This document shows positions 7,692-17,821 of a DNA stretch of 64,000 nucleotides, in pieces. Made by a program: the position numbers and the translations under genes. Source of the stretch: Geminicoccaceae bacterium (GTDB taxonomy: Bacteria; Pseudomonadota; Alphaproteobacteria; Geminicoccales; Geminicoccaceae); NCBI GenBank assembly GCA_028285265.1, contig JANQPX010000013.1:186001-250000 (forward strand), given 5' to 3'. Every line of letters starts with the position of its first letter. The stretch's first letter is position 1. The notes beneath the pieces are model-generated. The model saw only the letters and a list, made by a program, of their open reading frames with translations. It was not told the DNA's origin and made no database searches.

Positions 7692-7808
7692 ATCGTCGGT
7701 CCGGCCCAAAGAAAGAGGTTGGTTCCCTTTTTTTCAAAGGTGGCGGACTCGGCGCTAGAGGGTCAACTCCGTTTCACGACATGAGCCAAATAGAAGATTG
7801 CTCGAGAA

Positions 7809-8261
7809 TTAACGAGAATAGGTGATGTAATTGGTCCAATAGCGTTCAAGCGACGTCAGGACCTCATTGGTTGATGCCAACTGGTCTTCATTGACCACAT
7901 CGCGCGCCAACTCCATCGCGTTTTTCTGATAAAGCGCATCGACGCGCTCGCACAGTTCCAGGCCTTTCTGCGATACCTTGACCCGGGTCATTCGACGATC
8001 GTGAGGTGAACGCTCTTGTGTCAGATAGTTGTTCTCAACCAACTTCTTCACGTTGTACGAAACATTCGAGCCGAGATAGTAACCACGCGCGGTTAGTTCC
8101 CCGACGGTCAGTTGTTCGCTGCTGATATTCGACAGAATCAGAGTTTGAACATTGTTGATATCTTCAATCCCCAACCGATCTAGCTCTGTCTTGATGACAT
8201 CTAGAAACCGGCGGTGCAGGCGCTCGATTAAGCGAATTGTCTCCAGATAGCTTTGCTTCAC
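7809..8261 (-). CDS. MarR-family regulator, LdtR-like
   Basis: A 150-residue winged-helix regulator. The N-terminal dimerisation helix (ETIRLIERLHRRFLDVI) is followed by the wHTH at about residues 45-100: LTVGELTARGYYLGSNVSYN is the recognition region, and the wing contains SPHDRRMTRVKVS. The GIEDINNVQ and SNVSYNVKKLVE wording is what I recall for LdtR, the alphaproteobacterial MarR regulator linked to L,D-transpeptidase and stress genes. No transpeptidase gene lies nearby. GTG 8261 is preceded by GAGGCC. It is divergent from hemB across a 572-bp gap, so its own promoter lies there. Confidence 0.75.
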   Translation of the reverse strand: MKQSYLETIRLIERLHRRFLDVIKTELDRLGIEDINNVQTLILSNISSEQLTVGELTARGYYLGSNVSYNVKKLVENNYLTQERSPHDRRMTRVKVSQKGLELCERVDALYQKNAMELARDVVNEDQLASTNEVLTSLERYWTNYITYSR

Positions 8262-9859
<1,598 letters not shown>

Positions 9860-9939
9860 CGCCGACGTGATCCATCGGAATGACGCGGCGGCAAAGCGCG
9901 GCTGAGCACGGGGTTATCGGGACGACAGCGGTCGCGCGC

Positions 9940-10995
9940 TCAATCGCCTCGATGCCAATAGGCGCCCATGTCGAAGCTGAAGGACTGCTCGTGCAAAATT
10001 GCGTTCAGTAGTGCGCGCGTCAACGGCATTTCTGCGGCAAGCACGGGATCCTTCTGCCAGGCTTTGTAGAGGCCCGGACCGAGGGCCCTTCCTGTATCAA
10101 CACCCTCAACGGTTTCACCCGCAAGCGGGCCATTCAGGGCCTCCAGCACGCTATCCCCAGCGCCCAGACGCAGTCCCAGCCTGGAATTACGACCGGCATT
10201 GACCGTCACGAACAAGTCGCCGGCTCCTGCGAGACGCATGGCGGTCATCGGGTTGCCGCCAAGCCATTGCGTGAGAAGCGCAAGTTCGTGCACGGCTTGT
10301 TCAAAGACGGCAGCTGTTGGATTCATCTGCCGAGCATCGTCCTTAAAGCGATCGGGATAGCGTGACCAAGTCGCCGCCACGCCGATGGCCATGAAGTTCT
10401 TCAACGGCGCATTGGCCTCGACGCCGATAAGATCGGCGTTGGGTCGAATGTGATAATACTCAGTCTCAAAAAGTCGTTGGCAATAAACAGCCGCGTCTCG
10501 ATTGTCGTGGCCGAAAACGACAGCCGTCGGTGCTCGGTTTGATAACTCGCGTGCGATGCAGGGACCGCCCACGCCGACGACTGCCGGCGGATCACCGAGC
10601 GGCGCCAAGGTCTCATAAAGACGCGGCGGCAGGGTGCGCACGCCACCATCTTCGGTGACATCGAGTCCCTTGGTGATCATCATCAGTCGGGCAATGGGCA
10701 CGCCAAAGCCGAGCAAATAGTCCAGGATCCATGGCATTCCAGCGCTGCTGACACCGAGCAGAACGACGTCAGCCTTCTGCAGGTGATCCGCCGTCATCTC
10801 GTCCTGACGGAGGTAGCTCGCCTTCCCCGTCAACGGACGGTCTAACTTGGGGTGGGCCTCGCCTGCACGCATGGTCTCGATGATATCATCATCGAGTGGG
10901 CTACCGACCAGCGTCACATGATGGTCGTTATCCAGCGCTGGCACGGCAATCGATGTCCCCATGACACCTGAACCAATGATGGTGATGTCCGCCAT
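9940..10995 (-). CDS. GpsA-like NAD(P)H-dependent glycerol-3-phosphate dehydrogenase homologue
   Basis: A 351-residue member of the GpsA fold family. The N-terminal Rossmann motif is GSGVMGTS (about 7-14). The MITKGLDV block with the first catalytic Lys is at about 107, GGPCIARELSNRAPTAVVFG at about 142-161, and APLKNFMAIGVA with the second catalytic Lys at about 203. The C-terminal helical domain carries AGAGDLFVTVNAGRNSRLG. It is the last gene of a polyol-type operon, starting in the stop codon of the AraM-like gene (TGATG overlap). It is therefore probably a dedicated oxidoreductase for a phosphorylated polyol, not the housekeeping GpsA. The family assignment is firm; substrate and direction are inferred. 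Confidence 0.8.
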   Translation of the reverse strand: MADITIIGSGVMGTSIAVPALDNDHHVTLVGSPLDDDIIETMRAGEAHPKLDRPLTGKASYLRQDEMTADHLQKADVVLLGVSSAGMPWILDYLLGFGVPIARLMMITKGLDVTEDGGVRTLPPRLYETLAPLGDPPAVVGVGGPCIARELSNRAPTAVVFGHDNRDAAVYCQRLFETEYYHIRPNADLIGVEANAPLKNFMAIGVAATWSRYPDRFKDDARQMNPTAAVFEQAVHELALLTQWLGGNPMTAMRLAGAGDLFVTVNAGRNSRLGLRLGAGDSVLEALNGPLAGETVEGVDTGRALGPGLYKAWQKDPVLAAEMPLTRALLNAILHEQSFSFDMGAYWHRGD

Positions 10996-12311
10996 CAGGA
11001 ACAGCTCGCGGCGAAGTCGTCGAGGAGTCCGGCATCGTCGGCAAGGTCAAGCATGGTATAGCGATCCCGTGTGAAGCGGCTGTAGCGTATCGCGTCGCGC
11101 CAAAAATCCGCGGACAAACCTAGATCAGCCGCCGATACCGGCGCGCCGACGCGGCGAAGGGCGCTCTCAATATCGTCGGACCTCAGCATCAGTGGACGGA
11201 GCTCCCTCGTCAGATCAGGCCAGATCGCCGCTAGTGTCTGATTCAGGCGGTCGGTGGCCTTTTGGTCAAAATCCTTGGTCATGAAGGATTGAAGACAAGC
11301 CTCTGCGATCGCCTTGCCAAACCGCGCCTCGATAGCATCCCGATCGACGGCTGTCGCCTTCAAAACAGGCGGCGCATCCTGGTCTAGGATGTGATGATGC
11401 AGCCGGTTCATCGCGAGCGTCGCCACGCCAACTTGTTCGCCATGGGTCGTGCCGGGATGCTGATCGCCCGCGAACATGTCGATGTAATGGGAGAGCATGT
11501 GTTCGGCCATGCTGCCGTGGTGGGTCGTACCGGCAAACGCGGTGCCCAAGCCCATCAGCCCGTTCATCCGAGTGACCCGTGCGATCGCCTCGATCTCACC
11601 GGCAACGACATCCTCAGGATTGGCCATAAGGCGCGGCTCGTCGGCGGCCAGAAGGTGATAAACGGTATCCCAGTAAGGCTTGCCCAAAAGGCGATGGGAC
11701 AAGAGCCAATCCACCTGCGCCGTCGTGCGGCAAACCACATCGGCATAAGCGGACCAGATCAACCGTTGGGGACAACGCCGCAAGACCTCAAGATCGACGA
11801 AGACACCTTCTGCATGAGCGGCCGGAATCGATTGCTTCATGCCATCAAAACTGACCGAGGCGGAGCCGGCAAAATGCGCCGTCATCGGTGAGGTCGGAAA
11901 GGTGGCAAAGGGCTTCTTATCGAGAAAGCTCGCATATTTCACGCTGTCATTGATGGTGCCGGACCCGACCGCCACCAGCGCCTCGGCCGATGACGTCAGG
12001 CCGCGCAGCTCCATGACCCCTTGATCCGAACATACCGGGCTTCGCCAAACGATGTCATCGATACGAAATCCCGCCGCCTTCAACTGTCGAACGATCCGTC
12101 CAGCAAGGGCATCATAGGTATAGCGATCACTCACCACAGCCAGGGTTTTGTCTTGAAAACCCAGGGATTCCAGGAGTTCGGCTTCGCGACCGTCCAACGC
12201 ATCTTGGATGACGATCGATTGAAAAGGGACCGTTGCAATATCACCGGTCACGGGATGATGCCAACGGCCGGCAACAAGATCGTTCAGGACGCCCCCATAG
12301 TCCTTGGTCAC
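10995..12311 (-). CDS. AraM/EgsA-like sn-glycerol-1-phosphate dehydrogenase family protein
   Basis: A 438-residue iron/metal-dependent alcohol dehydrogenase of the glycerol-1-phosphate dehydrogenase branch. Visible features are the GSGTINDSVKYAS nucleotide-binding turn (about 115-127), FPTSPMTAHFAGSASV (about 138-153), and metal-ligand histidines in TTHHGSMAEHMLSHY (about 262-276) and PGTTHGEQVGVAT (about 287-300). It starts at GTG 12311 overlapping the kinase stop (GTGA), and its stop overlaps the GpsA-like start, so the three are translationally coupled. In this context it probably oxidises or reduces a phosphorylated polyol formed by the adjacent FGGY kinase. Archaeal-type lipid synthesis is not suggested. 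Confidence 0.8.
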   Translation of the reverse strand: MTKDYGGVLNDLVAGRWHHPVTGDIATVPFQSIVIQDALDGREAELLESLGFQDKTLAVVSDRYTYDALAGRIVRQLKAAGFRIDDIVWRSPVCSDQGVMELRGLTSSAEALVAVGSGTINDSVKYASFLDKKPFATFPTSPMTAHFAGSASVSFDGMKQSIPAAHAEGVFVDLEVLRRCPQRLIWSAYADVVCRTTAQVDWLLSHRLLGKPYWDTVYHLLAADEPRLMANPEDVVAGEIEAIARVTRMNGLMGLGTAFAGTTHHGSMAEHMLSHYIDMFAGDQHPGTTHGEQVGVATLAMNRLHHHILDQDAPPVLKATAVDRDAIEARFGKAIAEACLQSFMTKDFDQKATDRLNQTLAAIWPDLTRELRPLMLRSDDIESALRRVGAPVSAADLGLSADFWRDAIRYSRFTRDRYTMLDLADDAGLLDDFAASCS

Positions 12312-13837
12312 GATCGGTTCGCCTCCTTAAACGTGGTCAGGTCATTCAGGATCGATTGGGTCTGCGGATAGAGCCTCTTATAGATGTCGAGCAGCTCGGC
12401 ATAACGGGCCGTTTCCTCTGGCTCCGGCGCAATAACGTCGTCTGCATCGCCTGTCATCGCCGCCGCTGCCGATGCCACGCTGTCGAACCAACCGGCACCG
12501 GCTGCTGCCGCAATGCCGGCACCAAGGCTGGTCGCCTCGGCTGTCGCCAGACGCTTCACTGGCTTTGCTGTGGCGTTGGCGATGATCCGACACCAAAGGT
12601 CGCTCTTCGAGCCACCCCCAATGGTTAGGAGCTCCTCAACCCGCTCGCCGGTGACCGCTTCAATGCCCGCCAGCCCCATCGCTTCATCCAGCGCAATGCC
12701 TTCCATCATCGCGCGATAGACGTGGCCGCGGCCATGCTCGGAGGAAAGCCCGATCAATAGACCTCGCGCATCGGCATCCCAAAAGGGCGTCATCACCCCT
12801 CCCCAATAAGGCATGAGCATCAACCCGTCTGCCCCTGCCGGCAGGCTGGCGGCTTCCTGCTCTAGCGTGTGATAGATGTCGGGATTGCTTTGGGGATCCT
12901 CTTCGAAGAGCTGCTCCACCAGCCAATTGACGAGGAAGGTGCCGGTGATCAGGCAAAGCTCGAAGATGTAGCCGTCGCCGGTCAGCGAGGTCATGGTCCG
13001 AAAGGCCGGATCCGTCGCGTAGGCCTTGCCGTAGACACCGGAGACGGACGCCGTGCCGAGATTGAGATACGCCCGTCCCGGCCCGAGAACGCCTGTTCCC
13101 AGCCCGGCCGCCTGTCCGTCCCCTCCGCCGGCAACCACCGGCGTGCCGATGGGCAGACTCGTCGCTGCGGCGGCATCTGCCGTCACTCCACCGAGCAACG
13201 TCCCAGGTTGGCAAGGCTCCGCCACCTGGATATCGCCCAAGTCTAAGGCGTCCAAAATCTCTGGCGCGTAGCGCTTCCGTTCGAGATCAAGCAAGGCGGT
13301 GGGATCAGCACTCGACCAACTCGTCCGATAGGCGCCCGTCAGTCGATGAACGAGGAAACCGTGAACCTCCAAAAAGCGAGACACCTTTTTGTAGAGGTCC
13401 GGTTCTTCGCGCTTCATCCAATGGATCGAGTAGAGACAAGGCAAAGGGCCTGGGATTTTCCCGGTAAGCTGCAACAAACGATCACGTCCGATGCGCGCTT
13501 CCAGGTGGTCGACATCCGGTCGACCGCGCTCGTCCATCCAGACCATGCCCGGCCGAAGCGGCTCGCCCTCAGCATCCACCGGCACCCAGGTTTCTCGTTG
13601 ATTGGCGATCGCAAGTGCCGCTGTGCGGGTCAGGTCGACCTTCTCGCCAAGAGCGCGAAGCGCGGAACAGAGAGCTTGCCACCAATCACGCGCATCCTGC
13701 TCGTAGAAGAGCGGGGCTGGATTCTTGAGCTCGATCTGGCAACGTCCTTCAGCGACGAGAACGCCCTCACCCGTCCATGCGATCGCCTTCGTGGCCGTCG
13801 TGCTACTGTCGATACCAATGACAAGATCGTTCTTCAT
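12308..13837 (-). CDS. FGGY-family carbohydrate/polyol kinase
   Basis: A 509-residue sugar kinase with the actin-like ATPase fold. Signatures are VIGIDSSTTATKAI (phosphate-1, about 5-18), WVPVDAEGEPLRPGMVWMDERG (about 84-105), GGGDGQAAGLGTG (about 237-249), and the C-terminal FGGY signature region LLTIGGGSKSDLWCRIIANA (about 400-420). It phosphorylates a pentose, tetritol or similar polyol. ATG 13837 (MKNDLVIG) is used because it opens directly into the kinase motif and AAGAGG lies upstream; an upstream start at 13864 is possible. It lies downstream of the transporter genes, separated by a 390-bp gap with a hairpin. Confidence 0.85.
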   Translation of the reverse strand: MKNDLVIGIDSSTTATKAIAWTGEGVLVAEGRCQIELKNPAPLFYEQDARDWWQALCSALRALGEKVDLTRTAALAIANQRETWVPVDAEGEPLRPGMVWMDERGRPDVDHLEARIGRDRLLQLTGKIPGPLPCLYSIHWMKREEPDLYKKVSRFLEVHGFLVHRLTGAYRTSWSSADPTALLDLERKRYAPEILDALDLGDIQVAEPCQPGTLLGGVTADAAAATSLPIGTPVVAGGGDGQAAGLGTGVLGPGRAYLNLGTASVSGVYGKAYATDPAFRTMTSLTGDGYIFELCLITGTFLVNWLVEQLFEEDPQSNPDIYHTLEQEAASLPAGADGLMLMPYWGGVMTPFWDADARGLLIGLSSEHGRGHVYRAMMEGIALDEAMGLAGIEAVTGERVEELLTIGGGSKSDLWCRIIANATAKPVKRLATAEATSLGAGIAAAAGAGWFDSVASAAAAMTGDADDVIAPEPEETARYAELLDIYKRLYPQTQSILNDLTTFKEANRS

Positions 13838-14227
13838 CGTCTTGCAACCTCTTGATCGAGGCATGCCCCCGACATCAACGATGGCCCACCTCGCCTAATG
13901 CCGAAGGGGCAGGTTCGCCCACGCGTTTTGGCAAGATCAGATGTCGCCTCGCGGGCAGCATCAACTCTTGGCTCTACCAACACGCAATGTTCCCTGTCGG
14001 TGCCAACGTGCCGTTCAACGCCACATGGCCAGACATGCTCTCTAAAAATGCGCCCGCCAATCACGGGCCTTAATCCTCACGATGCACGGCTCGGCGCCGC
14101 ATGGCTGTCACGACAATGCTTGGAGGGCATCTTGCAAACCCTGCTTCATCAAATACGCCTAGTTTGCCCTCGTCATCAGCGCGACGGGCGGGCCTGCTCC
14201 TGCAAGCCCGCCCGTCTTGGCTGAGAT
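13838..14227. other. Intergenic gap within the polyol operon
   Basis: The 390 bp between the binding-protein stop and the kinase start hold no convincing coding frame. The binding-protein end carries the hairpin listed separately. The remainder could contain a second promoter for the enzyme genes, but no clear motif was seen. Confidence 0.4.
14183..14216 (-). terminator. Strong hairpin downstream of the binding-protein gene
   Basis: An 11-bp perfect stem (GACGGGCGGGC at 14183-14193 with its complement at 14206-14216) with a 12-nt loop starts 11 bp past the binding-protein stop. No T-run follows on the minus strand. Hairpins here usually stabilise the abundant binding-protein message and reduce readthrough into the enzyme genes. 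Confidence 0.55.
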
Positions 14228-15751
14228 CTAGCCGCGGAACGGTGCGGCGAGTTCGTCGGTTTCCTTAGCGATCACCTCCATCGCAGCCTCCGGGCTGTCG
14301 AACTGCCCTGCGAGCAGTTCGCCGAGACGCACCGGAATGACGTTATTGGCGATCTCCGGCCAACTCGGCAGATCCGGCTCGGAGCCCATGCGGTTGTTGA
14401 TGGTCCACTCAATCGCCGGGAAGTGCCGTGTGGTGCCGGCACCCGGCTTGGCCGCGGCGAGGACACGCTCATCCTTGAAGGCCGATAGCCGAACCGGTGA
14501 CGCACCGCCGCCAACGGTCGAGCTTCTCGCCACAACGTCTTTCGAGGTGACCCACTGCATGAACAACCATGCCGCATCCGGGTTCTTCGAGTACTTCGAC
14601 AGAGCGATCGACGAACCACCCTGGTGGCCGATATGCGGAATCTCGTTGAAGCCCGCATCTTCCGGCGCACGAACCGAAGTCTCCTCCGGCGGAATCGCCG
14701 CTTCCATGAGACCGCCACCGACCTTGCTGTCGCCGCCGTCCAGACCGGGGAAGAACTCGCCCCAGGAAATACACTGAGCGGCGATACCTTGGGCCATGGA
14801 CTGCCACTGGCCATCCCATGTCCATGTCAGCGCATCGGCCGGCATGTAGTCGACCAGCTCCAACATGTAGCGAAGGCCTTCCATGCCCTGCTCGTCGTTG
14901 CCGGAGAACATCTGGTCCTTATTGAAGATCGAACCGCCGTGGGCCCAGAGCCAGATGGTCCAGTCGCACTCAAGGGAATAGTGGCCGGATTTAAGCTGGC
15001 CGGTCGTGCCGTAGATGCCATTGCCGACCTCAGCCTCGTGGAGCGCTTTGGTGACCTCCATGTACTCGGCCATGGTCGTGGGTACGGCAAGGCCGTGTTT
15101 GTCGTAGAGGTCTTTCCGGTACATCAAGATGGCGATGGGAATATCGAAGGGCACACCCATCTGCGCGCCATAAGCCATCGCAATGCCGTCGACGAGTGGC
15201 GGCGAGAAGTCATCCCAGTCGTAGCCGGGCATGGCCAACTCGGGTTTCGAGTCATAAAGCTCACGCGGATTGATGGTATCCGGCGAGAAGAGCGCCGCCC
15301 AGGCTTGATCGAGATAGTAGAGATCATAAGTGCCGAGCTGTCCTTGAGCGTCCAATGTCGCCTTTTGCAGAACCTGCTCCAAGGGCACGATCTCGATCTC
15401 GACATTGATGCCGGTCAGTTCTTCGAACTCGGACTTGAGCTCCGAGGCCACATTGGTCGGCGGTGTCGCCTCCGAGGTGTAGCGGATGGTGGTGCCGGCA
15501 AAGGGCTTGCCAACGTCCTTAAGCCAGGCGGCAACGTCGTCGGGTGTGTTCGCCATAGCCAGCGGTGTGCCGAGATTGGTCAGGCCGTTAAAGGGGCGTA
15601 CGCCGCCGAGGAAGCTTGCGGCAAATGAAGAAAATCCGACGCCCGCCATGGCCGATTTGCGCAAGAATTCGCGCTTGGTCATGCCGCGTCTGGCGAATTT
15701 TCCGGCCAAGTCGGCGATATAGGTTTTTCGATCGTACTGCTTAAAGCTCAT
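14228..15751 (-). CDS. ABC transporter extracellular sugar/polyol-binding protein
   Basis: A 507-residue solute-binding protein of the family-1 (MalE-like) class; it is longer than the usual ~430. The N-terminus carries a Tat-like signal at residues 23-50 (TKREFLRKSAMAGVGFSS; Lys-Arg in place of Arg-Arg). The mature part includes FEELTGINVEIEIVPLEQVL (about 107-126) and DLYYLDQAWAALFSPDT (about 141-157), with the C-terminal WLFMQWVTSKDV block (about 400) typical of these proteins. ATG 15751 follows GGGAGG closely. It works with the two permeases encoded just upstream. The fused-gene order and the FGGY/AraM/GpsA enzymes downstream suggest a polyol ligand. Confidence 0.85.
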   Translation of the reverse strand: MSFKQYDRKTYIADLAGKFARRGMTKREFLRKSAMAGVGFSSFAASFLGGVRPFNGLTNLGTPLAMANTPDDVAAWLKDVGKPFAGTTIRYTSEATPPTNVASELKSEFEELTGINVEIEIVPLEQVLQKATLDAQGQLGTYDLYYLDQAWAALFSPDTINPRELYDSKPELAMPGYDWDDFSPPLVDGIAMAYGAQMGVPFDIPIAILMYRKDLYDKHGLAVPTTMAEYMEVTKALHEAEVGNGIYGTTGQLKSGHYSLECDWTIWLWAHGGSIFNKDQMFSGNDEQGMEGLRYMLELVDYMPADALTWTWDGQWQSMAQGIAAQCISWGEFFPGLDGGDSKVGGGLMEAAIPPEETSVRAPEDAGFNEIPHIGHQGGSSIALSKYSKNPDAAWLFMQWVTSKDVVARSSTVGGGASPVRLSAFKDERVLAAAKPGAGTTRHFPAIEWTINNRMGSEPDLPSWPEIANNVIPVRLGELLAGQFDSPEAAMEVIAKETDELAAPFRG

Positions 15752-15808
15752 GGAAACCTCCCTGTTTGAGCTTACTGGTATCTCGCTCGCGTCATTCTTG
15801 CCGACGGT

Positions 15809-16690
15809 TCAATCTTTCAGTGAGCCGAGGGTCAGGCCGCGGACCAGATGGCGTTGGACGAGCATGATGAAAATGAAGCTCGGCAAGAGGGCAGCACTGC
15901 CCAAGGCCGTAATCATTCCCCATTCCGTGCCCGTCGATGTTACGAATGTGGTGATCTTAACCGGAATGGTGCGAATCGACGTTGTCATTTGGAGCGAGAT
16001 CAAGAACTCGGTCCATGAGAAGATAAAACAAAGCACAGCCGTGGCAGCGATACCGCCCTTGACCAGCGGCAGCACCACCATGCGGAACACGTCGAGGCGG
16101 GTGGCTCCATCGAGCATCGCACTCTCATCAAGTTCCTTTGGCACATCATCGAAGAAGCTCTTAAGGAGCAATGTCGCTAGCGGTAGATTGATCAAGGTGT
16201 GCGCCAAGATAAGCCCGAGATGGGTATCCCTAAGCCCAATGTCCCGAAAGATGAAAAAGAGGGGAATGGCGACGGCTATCGGCGGCATCATCCGCTGTGC
16301 CAACACGAAAAAGACAAAGTGCTCCTTGGCCTTGAAGGCAAACCGGGAAAGCCCGTAAGCGGCCAGCGTCGCCAGAAAGACGGCGAGCACCGTTGAGCCC
16401 ACAGCCACAATCATGCTGTCGACGATCGAGGGAATCGAATAATAGCTGGACGCGCCTCCGGTCTGACCACCGATCCCGCCTTCCAGCGTGATCCGGGACT
16501 TGCCGAAAATGGTGATCTCGTAATTTTCGGTCGTCGGTGTGAAGTCCGTATAGATCGGAACCTGATTGAAGATCGCCGTATACGGCTTGAAGGATGCCAA
16601 CACCCACCAGAACAGGGGAAAGACAAAGATCAGGACGACCAGCCAGGCAAAAACATCGCGGATGATTTGGGAGCTTTGATTGCCAGGCAT
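15809..16690 (-). CDS. ABC sugar permease, MalG/inner-membrane subunit type
   Basis: A 293-residue inner-membrane permease with about six spans. The EAA loop that contacts the ATPase is clear: ELDESAMLDGATRLDVFRMVVLPL (about 193-216, shown in parts: the Glu-Ser-Ala core and the Gly plus LPL). A ~45-residue insert between spans 1 and 2 (YTAIFNQVPIY to GGASSYYSIPS) faces the periplasm. Start ATG 16690 overlaps the upstream permease stop (TGATG) and has a GAGGGTGAAG Shine-Dalgarno. An extension to 16729 would run inside the upstream gene. Confidence 0.88.
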   Translation of the reverse strand: MPGNQSSQIIRDVFAWLVVLIFVFPLFWWVLASFKPYTAIFNQVPIYTDFTPTTENYEITIFGKSRITLEGGIGGQTGGASSYYSIPSIVDSMIVAVGSTVLAVFLATLAAYGLSRFAFKAKEHFVFFVLAQRMMPPIAVAIPLFFIFRDIGLRDTHLGLILAHTLINLPLATLLLKSFFDDVPKELDESAMLDGATRLDVFRMVVLPLVKGGIAATAVLCFIFSWTEFLISLQMTTSIRTIPVKITTFVTSTGTEWGMITALGSAALLPSFIFIMLVQRHLVRGLTLGSLKD

Positions 16691-17607
16691 CAGAACTTCA
16701 CCCTCGCCAGTTTGATGAAGACGAAGCACGTGACGTTCAGCAGAATCAGCGTGATCAAGCTGAGCGTTGCGGCATAGGAAAAGTCGGCGACGCCAAAAGC
16801 GCGCCCGGCATAGAAGCTCAGGGTCGTCGTCACCGTCCCCGGCCCGCCGGCTGTCATCGCATAGATGTAATCATAGATGCGGAAGAGATCGATCGTTCTT
16901 ATGAGGACGGCCACGGCCAAAACGCGGCCAAGCATGGGCAGCGTCAAATGCCGGAAGGCCTGAATCGCACCGGCACCATCGATCGCCGCAGCTTCAAAGG
17001 GCTCTTTCGGCAAGGCGCGTAGACCCGCAAGCATGATCAGCACCATGAACGGCGTCCATTGCCAGATATCGGCGAGCATCACGCCAGCAAGCGCGGTTCG
17101 CGGATTCGCCAAGATCGGACTGCTGGGATCGGCCAATCCAATGAGCCCGAGATAGTAGGCAAGCACACCGAATTGGCCGTCCTCCATGAGGAGAAACATC
17201 AGCCCGGTCACCGCGGGCGGAACCACCAACGGAAGCGTCATGAGGGCCCGCAAAAGCCCATAACCGCGTCGTTCGCTATCAAGCAGCAGCGCAATCCCTA
17301 AGCCCAGCACGACTTGGATCAATAAACAGACTGCCGTGTAGGTGAAGGTGACGCTGAGCGAGCTCCACATGCGCTCGTCGCCAAAGGCCTTCAGCCAATT
17401 CTGCGCGCCGACAAACTCGACTTTTCGGGTGAAGCGGTTCTGCTGATTCATGGTCAGCCAGACCGCATAGACCAAAGGGTAGATGCCAAATGCCAGGATC
17501 ATGGCGATCAACGGCGCGAGCCAGGGTAAGGGATGATCGCCGGTCAGCCATCGCGGCAGGCCTGTCCAAGACCGTGCGCGTCGCCGCTCTGATGCTAATG
17601 TCGCCAA
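16690..17607 (-). CDS. ABC sugar permease, MalF type
   Basis: A 305-residue permease with about six membrane spans. Features are an N-terminal span LIAMILAFGIYPLVYAVWLT, the periplasmic QNWLKAFGDERMWSSLSVTFTY block, and the EAA loop EPFEAAAIDGAGAIQAFRHLTLP (about 208-230). It is the first gene of the operon; TTG 17607 is the start, with GAGGCGATCGGGG just upstream. The promoter should lie in 17608-17821, between it and the convergent end of the MeaB gene. No nucleotide-binding subunit gene occurs in the operon, so the ATPase must be shared from elsewhere in the genome. Confidence 0.88.
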   Translation of the reverse strand: MATLASERRRARSWTGLPRWLTGDHPLPWLAPLIAMILAFGIYPLVYAVWLTMNQQNRFTRKVEFVGAQNWLKAFGDERMWSSLSVTFTYTAVCLLIQVVLGLGIALLLDSERRGYGLLRALMTLPLVVPPAVTGLMFLLMEDGQFGVLAYYLGLIGLADPSSPILANPRTALAGVMLADIWQWTPFMVLIMLAGLRALPKEPFEAAAIDGAGAIQAFRHLTLPMLGRVLAVAVLIRTIDLFRIYDYIYAMTAGGPGTVTTTLSFYAGRAFGVADFSYAATLSLITLILLNVTCFVFIKLARVKF

Positions 17608-17821
17608 CCCCGATCGCCTCTTTGACTGCTGCTCGGCACCCTCACCGAACAGCCCGAACGTTTGTTCAGTTGGTGTACTTCTTTTACACGGTAGGTGGCC
17701 GTGTGAATTCTTGTCAAGGTTGGCGCATTTTCCGTCGGGTTTGAAGTACTCAATGTGCCGAGGCGTGGAAATTCGCGGGATCTGATGGATCAGCTATCGC
17801 CTGCTCATCAGCGGCATTGAA

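Noticed and set aside
14624..15628. A 334-codon plus-strand open frame
   Set aside because: It lies exactly opposite the ABC binding-protein gene, has no ribosome-binding site and no domain pattern; the minus-strand protein has clear family blocks.
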